The notes below the pieces were generated by a model. That model worked only from the letters and a program-made list of their open reading frames with translations. It had not been told where the DNA came from and made no database searches. Shown piece by piece: positions 32,802 to 42,008 of a stretch of DNA of 64,000 nt (positions are counted from its first letter, which is position 1; every line of letters starts with the position of its first letter). The DNA lies in contig CM046847.1 of the NCBI GenBank assembly GCA_025618425.1, positions 15,915,468 through 15,979,467 on the forward strand, read 5' to 3'. The stretch comes from Heliocidaris tuberculata (taxonomy: Eukaryota > Echinodermata > Echinoidea > Camarodonta > Echinometridae). Made by a program: the position numbers and the translations under genes.

Positions 32802-33501
32802 TTGCGCATGTTCGATATGGACGATTGCTGCTATAGGTATGAATCGATACGTTCACATCTGCCACTGGACCTACTATCACACAGTTTACACCAAGAAGCA
32901 TGTCGTCATCATGGTCGCTTTCATCTGGTTTTTCTCCTTTCTCATCGACCTCCCCAACATCATCGGCTGGGGCGACCACCGGTTCGACTGGAAGACAATG
33001 ATGTGCACAGGCGACATGGCTTTCGATAAAGGCTATACAATCTTCTTCAGCGTCATCGCTTTCGCTGTACCTCTATTGGTCATCGTCTACAGCTACGTAC
33101 GCATCTACATTTATGCCTCTCTGTCCTCTGGGAAGCTTAACAATATTTCGACGCAAAATGGCCGACCCGTCAACAGGGCTTCCGACCTCCGACTCGCTCG
33201 TTCTATCCTCGTTATCATAGTCTTTTTCGTCGCAATGTGGGCCCCTTATGCCATGATAATAGTCATTAATTACGGTGTCGACGTTGGTAGAAACGCATAC
33301 ATATTTTCAATTTTGCTCGCTCATACCAACAGCTGTGTAAATTGCGTCCTCTACGCAGCTACCAACAAAAATTTTCGTGAAGGGTACATCTTCTTTTTTG
33401 CGCTATTGTTCTGCAGGAGAGTGAAGGCTTCTAAGATGGTAGAAAGAGCACATATTTCCATATCACAGGGAGCTCTTGATAAAGAAGAAGATAAACTATG
33501 A
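32802..33501 (+). CDS. Melatonin-receptor-like class A GPCR, last exon (TM3 to C-terminus)
   Basis: This is the terminal coding exon, 232 residues plus the split codon, ending in TGA. It starts after a pyrimidine tract and AG at 32,800-32,801. Order: rest of TM3 (CACSIWTIAAIG) with NRY in place of DRY, as in melatonin receptors; TM4 (VVIMVAFIWFFSF); the ECL2 Cys in MMCTGD, pairing with the TM3 Cys; TM5 (AFAVPLLVIVYSYVRIYIY); TM6 with MWAPY for the CWxP motif; TM7 (HTNSCVNCVLY), where the usual NPxxY is NCVLY; then a short tail of about 40 residues. All hallmarks of a folded receptor are present and the frame is clean, so this is likely an expressed host gene. The ligand is unknown; family membership does not prove melatonin. 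Confidence 0.85.
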
Positions 33502-34090
33502 CGTCAGTCAATATGTAATGAATAATTATTTAGTAAATTGCGTGGGAATGGGATCATACTAGACATTTCACTAATCATAGTTTTTCTTATAGCACTCACC
33601 AGTTTGTCAATTGTCTCGTCACTTTCCAACGCAATGTTCAATTCCGTGCATTTAGTAATTGTAGCTAGTTCGTCCGCCTGTATTTTACCTTGGCGTGTAT
33701 TGGTGCCGACCATGGTAACGACGTAGTATCACAATATCACTGATGTTGAGTCTAATCAAAATCAGATCGATGTAAGGTAAAATGAATAAGGTGCAGAGTT
33801 ATTATGGTGGTGGTTACCAATATATGACAGATAATACTGTGTATTATATTGCGTTGGTGACGGTTTTCGGACGACGTTACGTTGTAGCGAGAGAGAGCTC
33901 ACAAGACACGTCCGCACATGACGAAAGCACGGTTGTATGGAAATATGGAAACATTATGTGTAAATTGACAGATGACACTTTCAAAACAATTGCCTCTCCT
34001 GACGACCTGTTTGATGTTGGACTGGACTTTTGTTAATAAGTTACCAAACTTCAAGCTTCATTATATGAATTAACAGTTTGTTAGCCTTGC
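33502..34090. other. GPCR 3' flank
   Basis: This probably contains the receptor 3' UTR, but no AATAAA is obvious close to the stop. Short frames exist on both strands: 33,504-33,713 minus (starts MVGTNTRQGKIQADELATIT) and 33,782-34,036 plus. Neither is recognised. The former has a plausible start context and a regular helical composition but no matchable domain. Confidence 0.35.
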
Positions 34091-34578
34091 TTCATGCAAG
34101 AATATGTCCCATCAAATAACATTTAATGTTAGCCATCAATTCAATTAATGAAGATAATGCTAATGTAGTTCAGTCGTATAATGTAAGCCCTCATGTATTC
34201 AATAGCACTTTGTCACAACAAATGTTACGTTCATTCTGTGTGTCTCGCATGTTAATATCAGATCTCTTGATAATAATTTTGAAAATTTTAGTTTGTTATA
34301 TGATGATACATTAAAAACGAAGTTTGATATCATTGCCTTATTAAATTTATTATGTTTGAATGATTATATCCTTGAAGTAAATGTAGAACAGGTGGATCAA
34401 GAGGTGGGGGAGTAGGAGCATATATTCGTTCCTCATTAGAATATATCATTCTGAAACCAAGAAGTAAGTAATGCAGAAAGTCTCTGGTTAGAAACTATTT
34501 ATAATGGTAGGAAAACTATTGTAGGTATCATTTATCGCAAGCCCAATACTGATATAGACCAATTTCAAAACAGCTTAA
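34090..34578 (+). pseudogene. LINE D: endonuclease start (CR1/Jockey-type)
   Basis: The frame shows FCVSHVNIRSLDNNFENFSL (typical first strand of the APE-type endonuclease), FDIIAL, GGGVGAYIRSSLEY, ESLWLETI and IVGIIYRKPNTDIDQFQNSL, with stops and small shifts. It is cut at 34,576 by a Harbinger element and resumes at 37,285. Confidence 0.8.
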
Positions 34579-35054
34579 TGGTGGGTTCCCACTGCCGATC
34601 AAACCAACCCGACCAAGCCCGATCAAGCTATTTTGGCCTGGTCGGGCTCGGTCGGGAAGGGCGATCGGGGTCGGTCTACCTTGATCGGTATCGATCTGGC
34701 TTCCTACACGACAATTTTTGGCATGTCAAAAAATATCGTGTAGGGGTCGAGAAGGCAAGCGATCGTACAGCGATCGTACAGCGATCGTGTATTGATCGAG
34801 TAGAGGTCGAGCTGATCGGGAATCGATCGTATAGAGGTCAAGTTTGGTCGGGGTGGATTTTTTCCGCCGATTACTACCCGATCAACTCGATTTATACACA
34901 ACTTCTACACGATTGGTTCCCGATCAACTCGATCAACAACTCAACTGCTTCACGATCGATACATGTCTGCCCTAAACAGTTACTCGACCGAACTCGCTCA
35001 CTTCTCGACTGCTTCTCGATCACATCCCGAGCACTTCTCGACCACACTCGATCT

Positions 35055-35172
35055 TTAGCTGGCAATTTCCTGCTACTGCTCAGGGGTGACGATGGCTGGC
35101 AGAACCTCTTCAGAATACTCCTGTATCAAAGCTTCCAATACTTCTGGGACGAACTTGCTGATGGTATTTTTT
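35055..35172 (-). pseudogene. Harbinger transposase fragment (middle part)
   Basis: The minus strand reads NTISKFVPEVLEALIQEYSE, then EVLPAIVTPEQ, a stop in place of Trp, then QEIA. This matches the block that precedes the DDE domain in HARBI1-like transposases. It lies downstream of the N-terminal exon at 36.6-36.9 kb on the same strand, as expected. The separating 1.4 kb contains an intron remnant and foreign LINE sequence. Non-functional. Confidence 0.75.
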
Positions 35173-35439
35173 CACACTCGGAACTTTTTTCTTTTTTTTT
35201 TAAACAAAATTTATTTTTGATATATTCACAAACAAATCGTACATGTATCATAAAACATTCCATAATGAAATGAAATATTACAAATAATTTTCAACAGTAT
35301 AACATATATACTTGCACTATAAAGATTACGCAATAACATAATAAGATTAATAATTGTATGAAACATGTACATGCTACCCCCCCAAAAAAAAAAACAACAA
35401 AAAAAAAACACGTAATATTGAACTATGCGCGCCCAATCT

Positions 35440-35615
35440 GGAATTACTCTAATATTCTAAGGACTGTGAATTTTGTACGAAAATTGTTACATCATCAGCG
35501 TATAGCACTTGTTTAACTTCATTCTGAGCAAATGAAAAACCTTTAACACCTATATCATTTCTTATAACATTTGCAAGTAATTCAATAGTTAGTATAAAAA
35601 GGTACATCAGGTCTG
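35440..35615 (-). pseudogene. L1/Tx1-type RT fragment inside the Harbinger element
   Basis: The minus strand reads LMYLFILTIELLANVIRND, GVKGFSFAQNEVKQVLYADD and VTIFVQNSQSL, the region around the RT YADD motif. It closely resembles the corresponding stretch of LINE C. Only about 55 codons remain, with no stop. Confidence 0.8.
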
Positions 35616-36569
35616 CATATCAAGTTGCAAGATGACGAATGGTGACGGCCAACTTCAATCCAGGTTGCAGGGCTTCCCTAAAATTAAGAAAGTATTTGAA
35701 TGTTAATAGCCCTTACAAAACCGTCGTGATGTGGTACATCTTTCATGGTAAGGCATAGAAATTGCCTCTTCTAATTGGCCTCTGTGGTTCTCCAGTGGTG
35801 TATTGCAATACCGCATCAATAAAACATAAAACCATACACTTTCCGCCATAATTGCTCCATCATTTTGTACTGTCAGAACTGTTAGAACATACTATACAGT
35901 GCATATTATGAACAAATTCCTTGATGAGATATACCTGGATGAAAAGTTATTCTTCTCGCTTTCATGATGTACAACTTATTATTCATTAATCCCGCATAAA
36001 TGAATCAAAACTAAGGAAAGATGTGTTACCAAAATTAAATTTGCACTCGCGAATTTCAACTTTTTAGTTTTCAGAGATATAAGTGTGATCAGTTTAAAAC
36101 AATAGCATCACATAAAATTTCACATAAAATGTTCCCTTTCATATGACACCTCATGCATAAAAATGGATGATAAATGCCAGAGAACGGGCAATATCAAGAC
36201 AATTACTGTATACAGAACACCAGTACAGACTCGTTTGTAATTACCACATGATAGTAAGACTTAGTGCAATGACTTGGAAAGAGCATGTAGTCCTGTGGTA
36301 GCAAGTATGAGATACCTTCTGGTGGTAAGTATTTCCTGGGTTTGTGGCACTGTCCTGCATATGATTACCAGTGTGTGATACTATACTATACTTTCGACAT
36401 AGCGAGTCTGTGGTAACATCCCAAAATAATACAGGACATATCCCGTAGTACTTTCCTGTGGTAATTACCAGAGAATTACAGAATGAGTATTTACAAGATT
36501 TATATTTGTAAGAAAGTGATTTGATATATTACGACTATTTCATCATGGTTTTAAAAAGGTGTAATTAAC

Positions 36570-36921
36570 TGAAGTTAGTGTCCTGCTTCTTTATTCGAGG
36601 CGATATGCAGTCAAGAAGCTCCCCAAAGATATCGGCGTCCACTCTCAGGAAATTTTAAAACCCTTTTGGGTCCTCCCTATTGAGCTCCTTCAGCAGCTGT
36701 TCAAATTGTCCAAAGAGCGGTCTCCGAGTCAACCACTGGCTCACCAAGATTTCCCTGCGCCGTTGCTGTCTACGCGTCCTCTTGCGACTTCTTCCTCTTC
36801 GAGCTGAACCACAGCCATTACCCTGTTTCTCTGGAGCTCTAACTACCTGTAACTGTTCGATTTCCTTCTCTTGATTGTCTGAGATGAACTGAACGCTGAT
36901 CAAAAATGAGTACTGTACCAT
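36570..36921 (-). pseudogene. Harbinger (HARBI1-like) transposase N-terminal exon
   Basis: Reading leftward from an ATG at 36,921: an acidic start, a basic stretch (RRGRSRKRTRRQQRRR), then the family hallmark SQWLTRRPLFGQFEQLLKEL, NREDPKGF, an in-frame TAA, and NFLRVDADIFGELLDCISPR followed by IKKQDTNF. Family members normally continue into the DDE nuclease domain, which is absent. The internal stop shows decay. The exon probably ended near 36,570. Confidence 0.85.
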
Positions 36922-37284
36922 CAGCTGACGATAATGTTTTGTGCAACCGCAGTCAATTCACGACTCATCTTGGATCCCTGTTCGAACAGGTCGATCTGCT
37001 CGGGTCGAGACTGTGTAGAGATCGTGTGGACGTCCAGTTGGTCTAGTAGGGATCACGTTGGTTTCGTATGTAGATCGGAATGATCGAGAAGAGATCGAAG
37101 TTGTGGTCGACTATACGTCGTGCAAGAGTCGTCAATGGTCGAATGTGGGTCGTCAATGGTCTAATAGCGGTCAGGGAGAGCTCTTGTTTAGGCATGTGGT
37201 TGGGATTGGTCGGGGGAAAATGGGTGATCGGGCTTGATCGGGCTTGGTCGGGTTGGTTTGATCGGCAGTGGGAACCCACCATAA

Positions 37285-38325
37285 TGAGAACTTTAGAGGA
37301 GTTAAAAGTTGATAAAGAAAAAATGGTTTTACTTGGAGACTTTGAAATTAATGTTCTTCATGATGAAGGAATAGATATGAAAGCTGAACAATTTCTAACT
37401 TCTTTGCAATGTTTGGGTCTGCGGCAACTTATTACCTCACCAACCGGAGTGACTAAAACAACTTCCTCTCTTATTGACCATGTGTATACTAATATTATAA
37501 TTTCTCCTATTCATGCTGGAGTTATAGAAACTGATGTTTCAGACCATTTTCCCATCTTTGTTGCTTTTGAGCATCTTACAAATGTAAATAAAACAAAATA
37601 CAAGAAGTTGGTATTTCGCACCTTTAGAAATTATGAGGTTCACAATTTTCATGAAGATCTACATAAAATAGATTAGAAGTCTGTTAGTGGCTGTACAGAA
37701 GTGAATAAATCATACTCTTTATTTTGTGACATGTTTAGGCAAGTCTGTGACAGGCATGCACCAATTGTGTCTTTAACTTCCAAGAAAAAGGGTAAAAATA
37801 TTGGTAAAAAACCATGAATGACAAAGGCTATTCTAAAATCAGTCAACAAGAAGCACAAGTTGTATTCTAAACTTAAGGTATCAAAATGTAAACGGAAAGA
37901 TGAAGAACAATACTAGAGGTACAGAAATGTTTTAACTTCAGTCTTAAGAAATGCAAAGAGACAATATTATATTAACCTCTTCTTCATTAATAAGTATGAT
38001 ACTTGTATAACATGGAAAACCATCAATGAGTTGCTGAATGGTGGAAAAGAAATGAAGAAAGTGACTAATGTAGAAAAATTAACAATATCGGACCATGGAC
38101 AAAATAGAGTGATAACATCTGATAGTGATATAGCTAACGAATTTAACTTTTTTTTTGTAAACATAGCTCCAAAGCTGGCTAATGAAATACCAAATGTTCA
38201 TTCTGACTTTACAGAATATTTAGGAAATAAAACAGAAAACTCTCTATTTTTAAAACCAGTTGTTGAGAATGAAGTAATGTACCACTTGCAGACTTTAGAC
38301 ATAAAAGACCTACCAGATTGTTGAA
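37285..38325 (+). pseudogene. LINE D: endonuclease end and linker
   Basis: Continues LINE D after the Harbinger element: KMVLLGDFEINVL (GDFN-like motif), SLIDHVYTN, VSDHFPIFVAF (catalytic SDH), then a linker with KKKHKLYSKLK, YYINLFF and TWKTINELLNGGKEMKK. It ends at HLQTLDIK near 38,300, where LINE E begins. Stops at 37,674 and 37,816. The true element begins at 37,285; the codons just upstream in the same open frame are Harbinger TIR. Confidence 0.82.
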
Positions 38326-39925
38326 AGATGCTGCACTATACATTTCAACTTGTATAACTACTTGTCTTGTAATAGCATACTTGATCCATGTCAACACGGG
38401 TTCCGCCCAGGTCATTCAACTGCTACTGCTTTGTTAAATATTACTGATGATTTTGCCCAAAAAATCGACCAAGGATATGTTGTGGGCATGGTTACCATAG
38501 ACTTGGAGAAAGCTTTTGATTTGATTTCGTTTAATATATTATTGAAAAAATTGCCATACTTTGGATTTGATGAAGATGCAATAAATTGGTTCCGTGACTA
38601 TTTCTGCGGGAGGGAGCAATCCACAGTTGTAAATGGTAACATGTCAAGATTTCGAGGAGTAGAAAGCGGGGTACCCCAGGGAAGTATATTGGGCCCCCTC
38701 CTGTTTATACTTACTCTGAATGATTTGGTTAAATCAGTCGAAAATTGTTCTCTCTCCTTATATGCAGACGATACGTGTGTTTATTTTTCTTCAAAAGACC
38801 CGGCAGTTTTAGAAACAGTCATAAACAAAGATTTACTCTCTATTTCAAAATGGTTCTCAAATAATGAATTGTTGATAAATATTGATAAATGTCAGTTCAT
38901 GTTGATAGGCTCTAAGGTAAAATTACGGTCATTTGAAAATGTGAAAATTAAAATTCAAAATACTGAACTACAGAGGGTTACACAATGTAAATATCTTGGA
39001 TTAATAATAGATAGCGGTCTAACATGGACTCCCCAAATTGACAATGTTAGGAAAAGGGTATTACAAACCTACTATTCACTAAAGCGTATTAGGTTTTATG
39101 TAGACAGAAGTACTGCGCTCTTATTGTATAAATCGTTAATTCAACCACTTTTTGATTATTGTAGTACCCTGTGGAGAAATGGCAATGTAAGCCAGTTAAA
39201 TCGTCTCCAAATTCTACAGAACAGAGCGCTGAGATCCGTATTAGAGGTAGATAATCGTTTTAATAGAGTCGCTTTGTATAATACTCTTGAAATCGATCAA
39301 CTTTCCGAAAGGTGGAAAAAACAATCTATTTTAGTTATATACAAATTAGTGAATAACATTGCCCCCATCTTCACTATGCTCTCGCATTCGTCTTAAATCA
39401 AGTGAATATATGTTACGTAATATCAATTGTCAAATTAAATTACCCCGGCCACTCACAAACTATCTTAGAAATAGTCCCCTATATTCCGCTTCAAAACTCT
39501 TCAATAATTTACCGGCAGACATTCGAGCAGAAAAAAAAAACCAGTCAACATTTTTAAGGAGTCTATCCCCATCTTAACAATACCCACCCCCCCCCCCCAC
39601 ACACACACCCATCTCTGTTTGTTACAGTATGATTTCAAACTCATAAATTCATTTTTATATGATTTTATGTTATGTTTCTTCTTTTGATTTTCAAATACCA
39701 TTTCTCTTTATGTTTCTTTGTATTCTCTTTATTTCTTTTAAATTCTTTTGATGATTTTGTGATTTCTTTTTGTATATTATTGTTGTGATTTCTTTTGCAT
39801 ATAATTTTGTACGTATTTATTTATCGTTATGTTATCGTTATGTTCACGGCCTTGCTGAAAAGCAGCTTTTAGCTGATAGCAGGTCTTTTACCGTGATTAA
39901 ACAAATAAAATACAAAAAATACAAA
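38326..39925 (+). pseudogene. LINE E: 5'-truncated CR1/Jockey-type RT inside LINE D
   Basis: A clean frame from about 38,350 to 39,396 covers most of an RT: CQHGFRPGHSTATALLNI, TIDLEKAFDLISFNILL, SGVPQGSILGPLLFILTLND, SLYADDTCVYF, CKYLGLIIDSGLTW and DYCSTLWRNG. One shift near 39,390 leads into a C-terminal block ending about 39,577. A 3' UTR with a C-run and TTGCTGAAAAGCAGC follows. The end is an A-rich tail (AAATACAAATACAA, about 39,925). It is clearly 5' truncated and is younger than LINE D, which it splits. Confidence 0.85.
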
Positions 39926-41765
39926 TACAAGTCCATTACCACATATTTTCAATCTTTCTATAGAAAAAGGAAAATTTCCAGATGCTTTGAAAGTAGCTAA
40001 GGTGACACCTATTTACAAGAAGGGACCAAAAAAAGTATGGTATGGTTTTCGTAAGAAACATAGCACTAAGTTGTCTTTGATTAATCTTGCAAATACATTA
40101 ATGCAATACTTGGATAAAGGTTAGAGTAACACTTGGTATCTTTATTGACTTTCAAAGGACTTTCGATACTATTAACCACAGAATTCTCCTTTAAAAAAAT
40201 GTCACATTATGGAATAGCTTTGAAATGGTTTGAAGACTATTTGTATAAACGATCCCAGTTTATAAAATACAAGGATGAGATGTCTGTGAAACTAAATATA
40301 ACATGTGGTGTCCATCAGGGCTCCGTTCTTGGACCAACACTATTTTCACTTTATATTAATGATTTACCTAAGTCCACAAACTATTTCAATTTCAGATTAT
40401 TCGCTGATGACTCGAACCTATTTCATACTTTCATACTAAACAAAAAGAAATTGATTAACAAGTAATAAGTGAACATTTAGAGAAGGTCCAGGAATGGTGT
40501 TATACAAATAAAGTCACAGTTAACCTACATAAAACGAGTTATATGGTTATAAAATCAAAAGGTAGAGCAATACATCAAAAAGGATCTGTGAGAATATCAG
40601 GATCACACATAAGTGAGGTCTCTGTTGCATCATTTGTAGGCATTCAAACATATTGTCATCTTTCATGGAAAGAACATATTCAAAAAATGAATAAGTGCAT
40701 TCGAAAGCAAGTAGGCATTCTGTTTAAGTTAAGACATTTCATTTCAAAGAATATACTTGTGTTATTATATAAGACTTTTATACAGCCTCATGTCTCTTAT
40801 GGAATAGATGTATGGAAGATTACTTACAAAAACAATCTCAATTGCATATATCTTTGTCAAAAATGGCAATGAGAGCAATTGCTTTTAGTCCATTTAGAAC
40901 AGACTCCAAACCTCTTTTCCAAAGTCAAGGAATATTAGATATTTTCAACTCCATGAACTTTTGTGTATGATCAGGTAAAAGGTATATTACCACACTCTTT
41001 CGTGGATTATTGTCAAATCATACAGCACAGATATATATGCAACAAGGGGGAAAGAAAGTGGCTTACTCTATTTACCAAAATGTAAGACAAGGCAAGGACA
41101 GTTTTGCATCTCGTTTGTGTATGATCGGGTGAAAGGTATATTACCACACTCTTTAGTGGATTATTGTCAAATCATACAGCACAGATATATATGCAACAAG
41201 GGGGAAAGAAAGTGGCTTACTCTATTTACCAAAATGTAAGACAAGGCAAGGACAGTTTTGCATCTCGTTTGTTGGTAAAAAACTGTGGAATGGTCTCCAA
41301 GATGAAATTAGATTAAAAACTTCAAGGTCATTCTTTTGTAGACAACTTTCCAACTACCTTCAATGTAAATGATGTTGTAAATTTAAAACTTCCCTTTTAT
41401 ATTTATCTTCTTTATCTACATTTGATTAGTGATCTATATAGCTTAGGCTTAAGCCTAAACATTTGTTTATTTGCATCTACTTTTACTTATCTATTTTTCT
41501 CTTTGTGTTCTTTACTACTTATAATACACATATCTGTATAATTATATGTGTTATACCTGTAACAGTTTTCACTTCGCTGTTACACCTCAGGCACACAAAA
41601 GTGATTTCAGTTGTTTAAAGATTTCTTTTTCTCTTGTATAAATTATCATTGTAATTATTATTTTTTTTTAATCGTTTTTTGCTTTTGTTTTCTCTGTTAG
41701 AAATGTAAAACTTTTAAAAATATATTCGTATATATTTGTACATACAAATAAAAATTATGCATGTA
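39926..41765 (+). pseudogene. LINE D: RT and 3' end
   Basis: LINE D resumes with HIFNLSIEKGKFPDALKVAK, VTPIYKKG, then a gap in sequence to YGFRKKHST, IDFQRTFDTINHRILL, CGVHQGSVLGPTLFSLYIND and LFADDSNLF (FADD). The thumb and C-terminal part extend to about 41,370 (KKLWNGLQDEIRLKTSRSFF). Several stops. A 154-bp duplication lies at 40,961. The 3' UTR is AT-rich to about 41,765. About 25-40 codons around the LINE E insertion appear missing. Confidence 0.8.
40961..41268 (+). repeat. 154-bp tandem duplication in LINE D
   Basis: Two adjacent copies (40,961-41,114 and 41,115-41,268), each with TGTATGATC near the start and ending in CATCTCGTTTG, differ at only a few bases. A local duplication after insertion. 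Confidence 0.92.
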
Positions 41766-41962
41766 GGTATTGAAAAAAAAATTAACAAACAAAACATCTT
41801 GCCAAAAGAATGGGACTAGGCTAGACTAGCACTTGTGTTAACTTCTAGTTCCAATGAACAACTTCACCTCAGTATTACTACATCTATATTACAGTGTCAT
41901 GTACATTCAAGTTTATGTAGATCTATGACTACATATCATTGTAAATCCATTTCAGTTCATTA

Positions 41963-41967
<5 letters not shown>
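41766..41967. other. Short unique spacer
   Basis: About 200 bp between the LINE D tail and the satellite array. Nothing coding is seen. Confidence 0.5.

Positions 41968-42003
<36 letters not shown>
41968..42003. repeat. (TA)n microsatellite at the satellite edge
   Basis: About 18 TA units run straight into the first satellite monomer (ATGAGAAAATCTTGTC). Confidence 0.95.

Positions 42004-42008
<5 letters not shown>

Larger units (their letters stand above)
34579..37281. mobile_element. PIF/Harbinger transposon with TAA target duplication
   Basis: The TIRs start TGGTGGGTTCCCACTGCCGA and match for about 50 bp. The 3-bp TAA lies at 34,576-34,578 and 37,282-37,284. Removing the element plus one TAA restores the LINE D frame Ser-Leu-Met-Arg-Thr-Leu. 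Both subterminal regions (34,600-35,060; 36,970-37,270) are packed with GATCG/CGATC words. Inside are two minus-strand transposase pieces and an L1-type RT fragment. A 3-bp TWA target plus the coding remnant assigns it to PIF/Harbinger. No second (Myb-like) ORF is seen, and the DDE core is missing. Confidence 0.88.

Noticed and set aside
34578..35273. 231-codon plus-strand frame starting MVGSHCRSNQPDQ
   Set aside because: It begins in the Harbinger TIR and runs through GATCG-rich subterminal repeats; the palindromic words avoid stops. The real coding remnants are on the other strand.
37080..37284. First 68 codons of the open frame 37,080-37,676
   Set aside because: This is Harbinger terminal sequence fused by chance to the LINE D endonuclease, which really begins at 37,285.
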